From AP-15 sp963755435 (GTDB lineage: Bacteria; Pseudomonadota; Alphaproteobacteria; ATCC43930; CGMCC-115725), in contig CAVWJX010000002.1 in NCBI GenBank assembly GCA_963755435.1, positions 62,001 to 126,000 of the forward strand: a stretch of 64,000 bases of DNA, written 5' to 3'. Positions within the stretch are counted from its first letter, which is position 1. Each line of letters begins with the position of its first letter. Below the pieces are notes generated by a model. That model was given only the letters and a program-made list of their open reading frames with translations. It was not told where the DNA came from and did no database searches. Positions 51,090 through 60,648 of this stretch are shown piece after piece. A program made the translations under genes and the position numbers.

Positions 51090-52199
51090 ATGGCGGACAA
51101 GGTTCGGCTCGGCCTGATCGGGGCCAGTGTCAGCGGGACTTGGTCGGCGCGGGCCCACCTGCCGGCGCTCAAAGCGAGCGCCGAGGTGGAGCTGACCGCA
51201 GTCTGCACCACCCGGTCGGCCAGCGCCGAGGCGGCGCGGCAGGCGTGGGGCGCACGCCTGGCCTTTGACGATTATCGCCGAATGGTGGCCTCGCCCGAGA
51301 TCGACGCAGTCGCCATCGTTGTGCGGGTGCCGTCGCATTACGCGCCGACCAAGGCGGCGCTGGAGGCCGGCAAGCACGTCTATTGCGAATGGCCGCTCGG
51401 GCGAACGACGGCGGAGGCGATCGAGCTGGCGGCGCTGGCGAAGGCGAACCGGCTCGTCGCCGCCGTCGGGCTGCAGGCCCGCGTCAATCCGGCAATCATG
51501 TACATGAAGGAGCTCGTCGAAGCCGGTTTCGTCGGCGAGGTCTTGGCCGTCCATGTCAGCCTGATGCGCGCGGGAGTGCTGTCGCGCCCGTCAAACCGCA
51601 CCTGGCAGCGCGACGCCGAGCTCGGCGCCAATACGCTGACTATCGCCAACGGCCACACGGTCGACGCGATGCGCTTTGTCGCCGGCGACTTCGCCCGGCT
51701 CTCGGCGGTGGTGGCGACCCGGGCAAAGCAGTGGCTCGACACCGGAACGAACACCCTGCTCGACGTGACCTCGCCCGACAACGTGCTGGCGAGCGGGCGC
51801 CTGGCGAAGGGTGCGGTGGTATCGGTCCATATCGCCGCCATTCCGTTCGCCGGCAGCGGCTATCGCATGGAGATTTACGGCAGCGAGGGGACCCTGGTCG
51901 CCTCGGGCGCGGATTCACCGCAATTGAGCGCGGTTTCCCTGCACGGAGGACAACGCGGCAACGCCCTGGCGCCAATGGCGGCGCCGGAGCGCTTCGCCTT
52001 CGCCGCGCCTGGCACGCCCTCGGGTGAAGCTCACAATGTCGGCCAGATGTACACGCTGTTCGCTCAGGCGATCCGTGCGGGGGCCATCCGCGAGGGCGAA
52101 AGCCGTCTGCCGAATTTCGCCACCGCGGTCGAGCTGCACCATCTGGTCGACGCCATGAAGCGGGCATCGGATACCGGTCGCGAGGCGACGGTCGGATAA
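51090..52199 (+). CDS. Gfo/Idh/MocA-family NAD(P)-dependent oxidoreductase
   Basis: A 369-residue dehydrogenase with a Rossmann start VRLGLIGASVSGTWSARAHL, DAVAIVVRVPSHYAPTKAAL, the catalytic-region motif HVYCEWPLGRTTAEA (E in place of the usual K of EKP) and NGHTVDAMRF in the C-terminal domain. The EWPL variant occurs in galactose-dehydrogenase-like members. GGAGGAG precedes ATG 51090. Substrate unknown, likely a sugar or polyol. Confidence 0.92.
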   Translation: MADKVRLGLIGASVSGTWSARAHLPALKASAEVELTAVCTTRSASAEAARQAWGARLAFDDYRRMVASPEIDAVAIVVRVPSHYAPTKAALEAGKHVYCEWPLGRTTAEAIELAALAKANRLVAAVGLQARVNPAIMYMKELVEAGFVGEVLAVHVSLMRAGVLSRPSNRTWQRDAELGANTLTIANGHTVDAMRFVAGDFARLSAVVATRAKQWLDTGTNTLLDVTSPDNVLASGRLAKGAVVSVHIAAIPFAGSGYRMEIYGSEGTLVASGADSPQLSAVSLHGGQRGNALAPMAAPERFAFAAPGTPSGEAHNVGQMYTLFAQAIRAGAIREGESRLPNFATAVELHHLVDAMKRASDTGREATVG

Positions 52200-52371
52200 C
52201 ACTCGTGTGGCGCACCGTCAGCCGTTGCGTGCCCCGAAGACATGGCCAGCCTTGACCGGCGCCGGTAGAACTCGACGACGCAACCGAGAATTTCGCTAAC
52301 CTCCACAGCGGCCAATCCTTCGTTAGCTCAAATAATCAATAATTTCCGTGCAGCACCCGGAAGGATGATGG

Positions 52372-53931
52372 ATGCTTGCACCGTTGCGCCGGATCGGGAT
52401 CGATGTCGGGGGGACTAATACCGACGCGGTATTGCTCGAAGGCGGCGAGGTCGTGCATGCGGTCAAGACGACGACGACCGCGGATGTCACGACCGGCATC
52501 GTGACTGCGCTCGCCGAGCTTTCGGGCCATCCCGCGGTCGCGAGGGGCGCGATCGACGCGGTGGTTATCGGGACCACGCATTTCGTCAACGCGGTGGTGC
52601 AGCGGGAAGGGCTGGCGCGGGTCGCGGCGGTGCGCATCGGGCTGCCGGTCGCGGCCTCGCTGCCGCCGTTCTGCGACTGGCCCAAGGACTTGGCCGACCT
52701 CGTCCGCGGCGACGTCGTCATGCTCGAAGGCGGGCATGATTACGACGGGCGCCCGATCGTGCCGTTTGACGAAGCCGGCATGCGCCGCGCCGCGCGACAG
52801 ATCCGCGACAGCGGCATCGGCTCAGTCGCGATTGCCGCGATCTTCTCGCCGCTCGACGCAAGCCACGAGGAGCGGGCCGCGGCAATCCTGCGCGAGGAGT
52901 GCCCGCAAGCGGCGATCACCTTGTCGCGCGATCTCGGGCGCATCGGTCTGCTCGAACGCGAGAACGCGGCGCTGCTGAACGCGGCGCTGATCCCGTTGGC
53001 GCGCACCACGATCGTGGGCTTTGCCGCGGCGATCGCGGCGAGCGGGATCGAGGCTCCGCTCTACCTGACCCAGAACGATGGCACGGTGATGGCAGCCGCG
53101 GCCGCGGCGACGCTGCCGGTCACGAGCTTTGCCTCGGGCGCCACCAATTCGATGCGGGGTGCGGCCTATCTGTCCGGTCTGGCCGAGGCGATCGTGGTCG
53201 ATGTCGGCGGCACCTCGACCGATGTCGGGCAGTTGCGCCGCGGCTTTCCGCGCGAGGCGAATTCGGTGGTCGAGGTGGGCGGCGTGCGCACCCTGTTCCG
53301 CATGCCGGATCTGCTGTCGATCGGGCTCGGCGGCGGCAGCCTCGTCGGGCGCGATCCGCTTAGCGTCGGGCCGCACAGCCTCGGCTACCGCCTGACCCGC
53401 GAGGCGCTGGTGTTTGGCGGCGACGTGTTGACCGCGACCGACGCCGCGGTTGCCGCTGGGCTTGCCGACATCGGCGACGCCGGCGCCGTGGCCAACCTGC
53501 CCGCCGACCTGGTACGCGCCGTTCTCGGCCGCGCGCGCGACCGGATCGAGGATGCGATCGATCGGATCAAGATCGAGGCCGGCGAGGTGCCGTTGGTCGC
53601 GGTCGGCGGCGGCGCCTTCCTGATCCCGGACCGTCTCTCCGGGATCTCGCAGGTGGTGCGGGTCGCCCATGGCGAGTGCGCCAACGCGGTCGGTGCGGCG
53701 ATTGCGCAAATCAGCGGCGAGACCGACCAGATCTACCGCGATCTCGACCGCAACGCGGCAATCGCTGCGGCCGAGGCGCAGGCACGAGACCGCGCGGTCG
53801 CCGCAGGCGCCGACAGCGCCAGCCTCGCGGTGGTCGAAATCGACGACATGCCGCTCGCCTACCTGCCAGGCAATGCGCTGCGGGTGCGGGTTAGGGTGGC
53901 CGGCGCGATGCGCGCCAAGCCGGCGGCCTGA
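52372..53931 (+). CDS. Hydantoinase/oxoprolinase family protein (HyuA-type, short)
   Basis: A 519-residue ATPase-fold enzyme with GIDVGGTNTDAVLLEGG at the N-terminus, GTTHFVNAVVQ, VVDVGGTSTDVGQL in the middle and GGGAFLIPDRL near the end. These are the hydantoinase A/oxoprolinase signatures. It lacks the extra C-terminal domain of the about 690-residue HyuA and has no HyuB beside it, so it belongs to the stand-alone short group of uncertain substrate. Confidence 0.9.
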   Translation: MLAPLRRIGIDVGGTNTDAVLLEGGEVVHAVKTTTTADVTTGIVTALAELSGHPAVARGAIDAVVIGTTHFVNAVVQREGLARVAAVRIGLPVAASLPPFCDWPKDLADLVRGDVVMLEGGHDYDGRPIVPFDEAGMRRAARQIRDSGIGSVAIAAIFSPLDASHEERAAAILREECPQAAITLSRDLGRIGLLERENAALLNAALIPLARTTIVGFAAAIAASGIEAPLYLTQNDGTVMAAAAAATLPVTSFASGATNSMRGAAYLSGLAEAIVVDVGGTSTDVGQLRRGFPREANSVVEVGGVRTLFRMPDLLSIGLGGGSLVGRDPLSVGPHSLGYRLTREALVFGGDVLTATDAAVAAGLADIGDAGAVANLPADLVRAVLGRARDRIEDAIDRIKIEAGEVPLVAVGGGAFLIPDRLSGISQVVRVAHGECANAVGAAIAQISGETDQIYRDLDRNAAIAAAEAQARDRAVAAGADSASLAVVEIDDMPLAYLPGNALRVRVRVAGAMRAKPAA

Positions 53932-53933
53932 AG

Positions 53934-55703
53934 CTATCGCGGCTGGCCGATCGGCGGCATGCTGAGGACGCCTGGAGGCTCGATCAGGGCATCGATGCGC
54001 AGCAGCAGCGGCCGGGCCGCGTCGATCGCGCGGCTGAGAGCGCCGGCGCCGAGCCCGCTGGCCCGGCGCTTTCTGCCGGTCAGCCGGTCGTACAACAGCT
54101 CGATCGGCGACTTTTCGCGCGGGAAAAGGGTGAGCTCGACCGGCGCCTTGGGCGCGATCCCGGCCGCTTGCTTGGCCAGGCGTAGGGCCGTGCCATAGCC
54201 GCCGAGCGCATCGACGAGGCCGTGCGCCTTGGCGTCCTCGCCGGTCCACACCCGGCCCTTGGCGACCGCCTCGACCGCGTCGGGGCTTAGGTGTCGGCCG
54301 GCGGCAACGTGGTCCTTGAAACCCTTATAGGTGGCGTCGAGCAGCGCCCGGACACGAGCCTCGGCCAACGGCGAGAATGGAGAAGTGACGCTGGCCATCG
54401 CAGCATTAGCGCCGAACTGCGCCGAATCAGTCGTCACCCCGATCTTCTTGAGCAGTCCGCTGACCACCAGCTTGCCGGCGAGCACGCCGATCGAGCCGGT
54501 CAGGGTCGCCGGCTCGGCGACGATCTTGGCCGCCGGTGCGGCGATGTAATAGCCGCCCGAGCCGGCGACATCGCCCATCGAGACGATGACCGGCTTGCCC
54601 GCTTTGCCAGCGAGTTCGACTGCGCGCCAGATCGTCTCCGAGGCTGTGACCGAACCGCCCGGGCTGTTGATGCGAAACAGGATCGCGCGCACCTTGGGGT
54701 CGTGCACCGCGGCGCGAAAGGCGCGCACCACATCGTCGGCGCCCATCTCTGTGGAGCTCGACAGCGGCCCGTCCGAGCTGCTGCCGCTGACGATCAACCC
54801 CGAACCGTAGATCAGCGCGATCCGGGCACCCGCGCTATAGGGGCGCTTGGCACCTTCGAGGTAGGTCGAAATGCCGACCAGCTTGGCATTTTCCCCGGCG
54901 CGTCGGCGGGCGGCGGCAACCGCCTGGTCGCGATAGCCGATGTCATCGACGAGCTTTGCCTGCAGCGCTTCGTGGGGGAGCAGCGGCCCGCTGTCGATCG
55001 CGGCCCGCACCGCACTCGGCGACAGCTGGCGGCCTTGGGCGATGCCGGCGACGACCTGGGCCGAGGCCGAGGCGAGCAGCGCCTCGACCTGCTCGCGGTC
55101 GGGTCCCGTCATTCGGGTGTTGGTCAGCACGTTGGCGGCGGTCTTGTAGCGGCCGATATGATCGAATTCGGCGACGATCCCAAACATGTCGAGGGTCCCC
55201 TTGAAATACGGGGTCTCGGCGTAGAGCCCGGTCAGGCCGACCGTGCCCATCGGCTGCAGCCAGATCCGGTCGAACGCGGTCGCCAGGTAATAGGGGCGGG
55301 TACCGCCGCCAAACTCGCCAAAGCTGTCGGAAAAGGCGATCGCAAACTTACCTTTGGCGCGGAAGTGGGCGATCGCGTCGCGGATCTGCTGCGCCTCGGC
55401 GAGCGCGAACTGGTCGCTGCCGATGCGGGCGACAAGGCCCTTCACCCGCGGATCGTTGCCGGCCGCCTCGATCGCGTCGAGGAAATCGCGCAAAGTCGGC
55501 TTGGCGCCGACGATAAGTTCGAGCCAGCCGCCCTCGCCGGGGCGGTCGGCGAGCCCCTGGTTCAGGTCGACAGAGAGGATCATGTTGCCGGGGAGCGCCG
55601 GCGTGACGGGCTCGAGCCGGATGATGACGACAATGACGGCGACGATCAGCAGGACCGTAAGAAGGCCGACGCCGGCAAAGAAACCGATGACCAGACGGCG
55701 CAT
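53934..55703 (-). CDS. sppA: Signal peptide peptidase SppA, 67K type
   Basis: A 589-residue membrane-anchored peptidase with an N-terminal membrane segment (GLLTVLLIVAVIVVIIRL) and two tandem S49 domains. The catalytic Lys is in GRYKTAANVLTN of the first domain and the Ser in GDVAGSGGYYIAAP of the second, after NSPGGSVTASE. It degrades leftover signal peptides in the membrane. ATG 55703 is 4 bp after the aroC stop, so it is in the aroC unit; an in-frame upstream start at 55730 would overlap aroC. Confidence 0.95.
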   Translation of the reverse strand: MRRLVIGFFAGVGLLTVLLIVAVIVVIIRLEPVTPALPGNMILSVDLNQGLADRPGEGGWLELIVGAKPTLRDFLDAIEAAGNDPRVKGLVARIGSDQFALAEAQQIRDAIAHFRAKGKFAIAFSDSFGEFGGGTRPYYLATAFDRIWLQPMGTVGLTGLYAETPYFKGTLDMFGIVAEFDHIGRYKTAANVLTNTRMTGPDREQVEALLASASAQVVAGIAQGRQLSPSAVRAAIDSGPLLPHEALQAKLVDDIGYRDQAVAAARRRAGENAKLVGISTYLEGAKRPYSAGARIALIYGSGLIVSGSSSDGPLSSSTEMGADDVVRAFRAAVHDPKVRAILFRINSPGGSVTASETIWRAVELAGKAGKPVIVSMGDVAGSGGYYIAAPAAKIVAEPATLTGSIGVLAGKLVVSGLLKKIGVTTDSAQFGANAAMASVTSPFSPLAEARVRALLDATYKGFKDHVAAGRHLSPDAVEAVAKGRVWTGEDAKAHGLVDALGGYGTALRLAKQAAGIAPKAPVELTLFPREKSPIELLYDRLTGRKRRASGLGAGALSRAIDAARPLLLRIDALIEPPGVLSMPPIGQPR

Positions 55704-55707
55704 CGGC

Positions 55708-56784
55708 TCACAATGCCATGCCGAGGGCACGATGGCGCAACAGGTGATCGGCGAGCACGCAGGCGACCATCGCCTCGCCGACCGGCACCGCGCGGATGCC
55801 GACGCAAGGGTCGTGGCGGCCGTGGGTGGCGATCTCGACGTCGTTGCCCTCGATATCGACGGTGCGCATCGGGGTCAGGATCGAACTCGTCGGCTTGACC
55901 GCGAAGCGGGCGACGATGTCCTGCCCGGTCGAGATGCCGCCGAGGATGCCGCCGGCGTAGTTCGACAGGAAGGTGACCCGGCCATCGGCCATCCGCATCT
56001 CGTCGGCGTTGTCCTCGCCCCTGAGTGCGGCGGCGCCGAACCCGGCGCCGATCTCGACGCCCTTGACCGCGTTGATCGTCATCAGCGCGCGGGCGAGGTC
56101 ACCGTCGAGCTTGTCATAGACCGGCTCGCCGAGACCGGCGGGGACGCCGCTGGCGACGATCTCGATAACCGCACCGCAGGACGAGCCGGCCTTGCGCACC
56201 TGGTCGAGATGATCGGCCCAGCGCCGCGCCATTGCCGCGTCGGGACACCAGAACGGGTTCTGTTCGATCGCCCCCCAATCCCAGGCTTCGCGGTCGATCT
56301 TGTGCGGGCCGATCTGCACGAGGGCGCCGCGGATCTGGATGCCGGGGCCGAGAATCTTGCGCGCAATGGCGCCGGCGGCAACCCGCGAGGCGGTCTCGCG
56401 CGCCGAGGCGCGGCCGCCGCCGCGATAGTCGCGCACCCCGTATTTCTTCCAATAGGTGTAGTCGGCGTGGCCGGGGCGGAAACGATCGGCGATGTTGCGG
56501 TAGTCCCTGGAGCGCTGGTCGGTGTTTTCGATCAAGAGCTGGATCGGGGTTCCGGTCGTGACCCCGTCGAACACGCCGCTGATGATCTTGACGAGGTCTT
56601 CCTCGCGTCGCTGGGTGGTGAAGCGCGACTGGCCGGGCTTGCGCTTGTCGAGCCAGCGCTGGATGTCGGGCTCGGCGAGCGGCAGACGCGAGGGCACGCC
56701 ATCGACGACGACGCCGATCGCCGGCCCATGGCTTTCGCCCCAGGTGGTTAAGCGGAACAAGGTTCCGAACGAATTGCCGGCCAT
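55708..56784 (-). CDS. aroC: Chorismate synthase
   Basis: A 358-residue enzyme with GTLFRLTTWGESHGPAIGVV, RRGEEDLVKI-type QRREEDLV, DYRGGGRASARETASRVAAG and the terminal RHDPCVGIRAVPVGEAM. It converts EPSP to chorismate with reduced FMN, the last common step of aromatic amino acid synthesis. It lies between fabI and sppA on one strand (gaps of 21 and 4 bp), a likely operon. Confidence 0.97.
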   Translation of the reverse strand: MAGNSFGTLFRLTTWGESHGPAIGVVVDGVPSRLPLAEPDIQRWLDKRKPGQSRFTTQRREEDLVKIISGVFDGVTTGTPIQLLIENTDQRSRDYRNIADRFRPGHADYTYWKKYGVRDYRGGGRASARETASRVAAGAIARKILGPGIQIRGALVQIGPHKIDREAWDWGAIEQNPFWCPDAAMARRWADHLDQVRKAGSSCGAVIEIVASGVPAGLGEPVYDKLDGDLARALMTINAVKGVEIGAGFGAAALRGEDNADEMRMADGRVTFLSNYAGGILGGISTGQDIVARFAVKPTSSILTPMRTVDIEGNDVEIATHGRHDPCVGIRAVPVGEAMVACVLADHLLRHRALGMAL

Positions 56785-56805
56785 CTCCTGGGCTCCCGAT
56801 GCCGG

Positions 56806-57618
56806 TCACACCACCGAGATGTCGGGGGCGTCGACGGCTTTCATGCCGACGACGTGGTAGCCGCAATCGACATGGTGGACCTCGCCTGAGACCCCGGCCG
56901 ACAGGTCGCTCAGCAGGTAGAGGCCGGCGCCGCCGACGTCTTCGATCGTGACGTTGCGCTTCAGCGGCGAATTCAGCTGGTTCCACTTGAGGATATAGCG
57001 GAAATCGCCGATCCCGGAGGCGGCGAGTGTCTTGATCGGGCCGGCCGAGATCGCATTGACCCGGATGTTGTCGCCGCCGAGATCGACCGCCAGATAGCGC
57101 ACGCTCGCCTCGAGTGCGGCTTTCGCCACCCCCATCACATTGTAATGCGGCATGACCCGCTCGGCCCCGGCATAGGTCAGGGTTAGGAGGCTGCCGCCCG
57201 CCTTCATCAGCGGGGCTGCGCGTCGGCAGATATCGGTGAACGAGTAGCAGGAAATTTCGAGGGTGCGCAGAAAGTTCGCCCGGCTCGTATGCAGATATTT
57301 GCCCTTGAGCTCGTCCTTATCCGAAAAAGCGATGGCGTGGACCACAAAATCGAGCTGCCGCCAGCGCTCGGCCAACGCCGCGAACACCGCATCGAGGCTT
57401 GGCTCCGAGCCGACATCGGCCTCCAGCACGAAATCGCTGTCGAGGCTCAGCGCCAGAGGCTGCACCCGCTTGCGCAAAGCGTCGCCCTGATAGGTGAAGG
57501 CGAGCTCGGCGCCCTCGCCGTGCAAGGCCTTGGCGATGCCCCAGGCGATCGAGCGTTCATTGGCAACGCCCATGATCAGGCCCTGCTTCCCCGCCATCAG
57601 CGGCATGGTCATCCCCAT
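56806..57618 (-). CDS. fabI: Enoyl-[acyl-carrier-protein] reductase (NADH)
   Basis: A 270-residue SDR of FabI type: GLIMGVANERSIAWGIAKAL (cofactor loop), AIAFSDKDELKGKY, the catalytic Tyr-x6-Lys in HYNVMGVAKAALEASVRY and RVNAISAGPIKTLAASGI. It reduces enoyl-ACP in fatty acid elongation and is the triclosan target family. First gene of the fabI-aroC-sppA unit. The exact start (57618 or one of two ATGs within the next 20 bases) is open. Confidence 0.96.
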   Translation of the reverse strand: MGMTMPLMAGKQGLIMGVANERSIAWGIAKALHGEGAELAFTYQGDALRKRVQPLALSLDSDFVLEADVGSEPSLDAVFAALAERWRQLDFVVHAIAFSDKDELKGKYLHTSRANFLRTLEISCYSFTDICRRAAPLMKAGGSLLTLTYAGAERVMPHYNVMGVAKAALEASVRYLAVDLGGDNIRVNAISAGPIKTLAASGIGDFRYILKWNQLNSPLKRNVTIEDVGGAGLYLLSDLSAGVSGEVHHVDCGYHVVGMKAVDAPDISVV

Positions 57619-57742
57619 ATCTCGCAGCTAGGCCATCCTACACGAACCCCCCGCGCCGGGCCAATCGGCGAGCCCGCGGCCCGAGGCGCTGGTGCTGTGC
57701 CGGCAGGCGGCGGATAATCGCCGGCCGCGGCGGTGTTAGCAG

Positions 57743-59116
57743 ATGCGAGGCAATAAGGCTTTCCGGATGAAACCCGAGGCGGAGCAGGGGCGATCGAGCC
57801 GACACGGCGGCACGCTGCGGCGCATGGCGGCACCGGCGGCCGCCTTTATCGCCTATGCACTGCGCCGCTTCAACGCCGATGGCTGCTTTGCCGCCTCGGG
57901 CGCGCTCGGCTACACCGCTCTCGTCTCGCTGGTGCCGCTCGCCGCGATCGCGCTTGGTTCACTGTCGGTTTTCCCGATCTTCGGGCACGTACACGACGAG
58001 ATACTGGCGCTGATGTTCAAGAATTTTGTGCCCTCGATCGGCGATCAGGCGGCTTGGTGGTTTCGCGCCTTCGCCAATTCCGCGGCGCAGACCACTGCGG
58101 TCGGCGTCATCGGCATCGCCGCGACCGGGGTTCTGCTGCTGGTCACGGTCGAAGACCAGCTCAACGTGATCTGGCGGGTGACGGCGCCGCGGCCGTGGGG
58201 CCAGCGGGTGCTGGCCTATTGGACCTTGATCACGCTCGGACCGCTGCTGATCGGCCTCAGTCTGTCGCTGTCGACCTATTTCGAGATCGCCGCTCACCAT
58301 GTCGGGTTTGGCCAGCAAGCCTTCCAATGGGTCGAAAGCGGCTGGCTGCACGGGCTCGCCCGGGCGGTGCCGGCGGTGCTCGAATTCGTCGCCTTGACCC
58401 TGCTCTACTGCCTGATCCCGAACTGTGCCGTGCGCTGGCGCGACGGCGCGCTCGGCGCACTGGTCGCGACCGTGGCGATCGAGACCCTGAAGATCGGGTT
58501 TACCATCTATATCGGCGCCATGTCGTATTATCAGACCGTCTACGGCACCCTTGCGGCGATCCCGATCTTTCTGTTGTGGATGTATATTTCGTGGATGGGG
58601 GTGCTGCTCGGCGCGGAGGTTGCCGCCAGCTTGCCGTACTGGCGCATCGACCATCGGCTCGGCGCGGCGGGGTCGAGCGGTGTCGAGCTGGCCCTCAGTC
58701 TGGCGCTGATCGCGACGCTGGCGCGGGCCCAGCGGCGCGGGTCAAAGCCGACCACCCAGGCGCTGGCCGCCGAGCTCGGGGTGTCGACGACGGTGGTCGA
58801 CGAGCATCTGCGCCCGCTCACCGCGGCCGGCTTTGCCGCGCACACCCAGGAGGGCAAGTGGGTGCTGGCCTGGAGCCCGGAAACCGCCACGCTGCATGAG
58901 CTCTACGCGGCGCTGCAGTTGCCCTTGGCCGACGCTTGGCTCAATCCGGGGGCGGCGTCATGGCAGCGGCAGGTGGCCCCGGCGATGGAGCGGATCGTCA
59001 GAGCCGAAGCCGCCGCGATGCAGATGACGATCGCCTCGTTGATCGCCGAAACCGTCGAGATCGCACCGGCGCGGCGCGGCCGCTGGCGTGCGGCCGAAAC
59101 GGTCACCTCGGAATAA
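57743..59116 (+). CDS. YihY/BrkB-family membrane protein with C-terminal winged helix
   Basis: A 457-residue protein. Residues about 25-300 hold six membrane segments in the YihY/BrkB pattern (AYALRRFNADGCFAASGALG, YWTLITLGPLLIGLSLSLST, AIPIFLLWMYISWMGVLLGA). Residues about 310-440 are soluble, with a winged-helix-like TTQALAAELGVSTTVVDEHL. Once mis-called RNase BN; the true role is unknown. The extended C-terminus is common in alphaproteobacteria. Divergent from fabI. Confidence 0.9.
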   Translation: MRGNKAFRMKPEAEQGRSSRHGGTLRRMAAPAAAFIAYALRRFNADGCFAASGALGYTALVSLVPLAAIALGSLSVFPIFGHVHDEILALMFKNFVPSIGDQAAWWFRAFANSAAQTTAVGVIGIAATGVLLLVTVEDQLNVIWRVTAPRPWGQRVLAYWTLITLGPLLIGLSLSLSTYFEIAAHHVGFGQQAFQWVESGWLHGLARAVPAVLEFVALTLLYCLIPNCAVRWRDGALGALVATVAIETLKIGFTIYIGAMSYYQTVYGTLAAIPIFLLWMYISWMGVLLGAEVAASLPYWRIDHRLGAAGSSGVELALSLALIATLARAQRRGSKPTTQALAAELGVSTTVVDEHLRPLTAAGFAAHTQEGKWVLAWSPETATLHELYAALQLPLADAWLNPGAASWQRQVAPAMERIVRAEAAAMQMTIASLIAETVEIAPARRGRWRAAETVTSE

Positions 59117-59128
59117 CGCGGGAAAGGC

Positions 59129-59731
59129 GTGCGGGTGCTGATGATGGACGAGATCGTCGAGAGCGAACCCTTGGCGGCGTTCGCGCGCTGGTTCGCCGAC
59201 GCCGCGGCAAGTGAGGAGCAGCCGGAGGCGATGACCCTGGCGACGGCGACCGGGGAGGGCTGGCCATCGGCGCGCGCCGTGCTGCTGAAGGGCTTCGATG
59301 CGCGAGGCTTTGTCTTTTACACCAACCTGGAGAGCCGAAAATCGTCGGAACTGGCGCTGAACGCGCGGGCCGCGCTATGCTTTCTATGGAAATCGCTGCA
59401 CCGGCAGGTGCGCGTCGAAGGCATGGTCGAGCCGGTCGAGGACAATGAGGCCGACGCCTATTTCGCGACGCGGGGGCGCGACAGCAAGATCGGCGCTTGG
59501 GCCTCGGATCAGTCGCGCCGGCTGGCGAGCCGCGCCGAGCTCGAACGCCGGGTCGAGGAATTCGGGCGTCGCTTCGGCGCCGGCGAGGTGCCGCGTCCGC
59601 CCTATTGGTCGGGGTTTCGGGTGATGCCGCAGCGGATCGAGTTCTGGCAGGAGCGCCCCTCCCGCCTGCACGACCGCTGGTTATTTGTTCGCGAGGGCGA
59701 TGGATGGCGGCGCGAGCGGCTTTTCCCCTGA
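59129..59731 (+). CDS. pdxH: Pyridoxamine 5'-phosphate oxidase
   Basis: A protein of about 196-200 residues with the PNPOx fold: AMTLATATGEGWPSARAVLL, GFVFYTNLESRKSSEL (FMN loop), KIGAWASDQSRRL and a C-terminal RPPYWSGFRVMPQRIEFWQE and RWLFVREGDGWRRERLFP. It makes pyridoxal 5'-phosphate using FMN and oxygen. Start uncertain between GTG 59129, GTG 59135 and ATG 59141. It overlaps the next gene by 28 bp. Confidence 0.95.
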   Translation: MRVLMMDEIVESEPLAAFARWFADAAASEEQPEAMTLATATGEGWPSARAVLLKGFDARGFVFYTNLESRKSSELALNARAALCFLWKSLHRQVRVEGMVEPVEDNEADAYFATRGRDSKIGAWASDQSRRLASRAELERRVEEFGRRFGAGEVPRPPYWSGFRVMPQRIEFWQERPSRLHDRWLFVREGDGWRRERLFP

Positions 59732-60648
59732 GCCACGGACCGGCGGCGGATCGGCTGCGTCGGTCGGCAACCTATGCCTCGGTCGCCGTCGCAATATTGC
59801 TGATCGCGGCCAAGTTCTTGGCTTGGCTCGACACCGGTTCGGTGGCGCTGCTGTCGAGCCTGATCAACTCGCTGCTCGACCTCGTCGCCGCGACCATCAA
59901 TCTGGTCGCGGTGCGGCATGCGCTGACCCCGGCCGATCGCGAGCATCGCTTTGGCCACGGCAAGGCCGAGCCGCTTGCGGTCCTCGGCCAATCGGCGTTC
60001 ATCATCGGCAGCGCGCTGTTGCTTCTGGCCGAGGCGGTGCGTCGGCTGCTCTACCCGACCGCAGTGGAGAATTCGTCGGCCGGGATCGCGGTCATGGTCC
60101 TGTCGATCGCGGTGACGATCGCGCTGGTGCTCTATCAGCGGCATGTGGTGCGCCGCACCGGGTCGATCGCGATCACCGCCGACGAACTGCACTACCGCAG
60201 CGATTTGATTTTGAACGCGAGCGTCATCGCGGCGCTGGTGCTCAGCGGAATTTTCGGGCTGCGCATCCTCGATCCGCTGTTCGGCGCCGTCATCGGCATC
60301 TGGATCATCTATTCCGCGGCGAAGTTAGCGCGCCTGTCGCTGGTTCAGCTGATGGATCGCGAGCTGCCCGACGATGAACGCGATAAGATCCGCGAGATCG
60401 CGCTGTCGCATCCCGAGGTCGCCGCCGCCCACGATCTGCGCACCCGGGTCGCCGGGCCGACCGCCTTCATCCAGATCCATATCGAAATGGATGGCAGCAT
60501 GAGCTTGACCCGGGCGCACGAGGTCTCCGACGCCGTCGAAGTGCGACTGCGCGCCGCTTATCCGCATGCCGAGATCATCATCCACCAGGACCCGGAGGGG
60601 ATCGAGGAGCCGCGTTCCAGGTTTCCGCGGCGAGTTGAGGCGCGATGA
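59704..60648 (+). CDS. Cation diffusion facilitator (zinc/iron efflux) transporter
   Basis: A 314-residue CDF protein with six membrane segments and metal sites of the FieF type: SLINSLLDLVAATINLVAVR, then HRFGHGKAEPLAVLGQSAF and ADELHYRSDLILNASVIAAL, and a cytoplasmic domain with RTRVAGPTAFIQIHIEMDGS and PHAEIIIHQDPEG. It exports Zn2+, Fe2+ or a similar cation with proton exchange. ATG 59704 lies inside the end of pdxH; its stop overlaps the next start (ATGA). Confidence 0.93.
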   Translation: MAARAAFPLSHGPAADRLRRSATYASVAVAILLIAAKFLAWLDTGSVALLSSLINSLLDLVAATINLVAVRHALTPADREHRFGHGKAEPLAVLGQSAFIIGSALLLLAEAVRRLLYPTAVENSSAGIAVMVLSIAVTIALVLYQRHVVRRTGSIAITADELHYRSDLILNASVIAALVLSGIFGLRILDPLFGAVIGIWIIYSAAKLARLSLVQLMDRELPDDERDKIREIALSHPEVAAAHDLRTRVAGPTAFIQIHIEMDGSMSLTRAHEVSDAVEVRLRAAYPHAEIIIHQDPEGIEEPRSRFPRRVEAR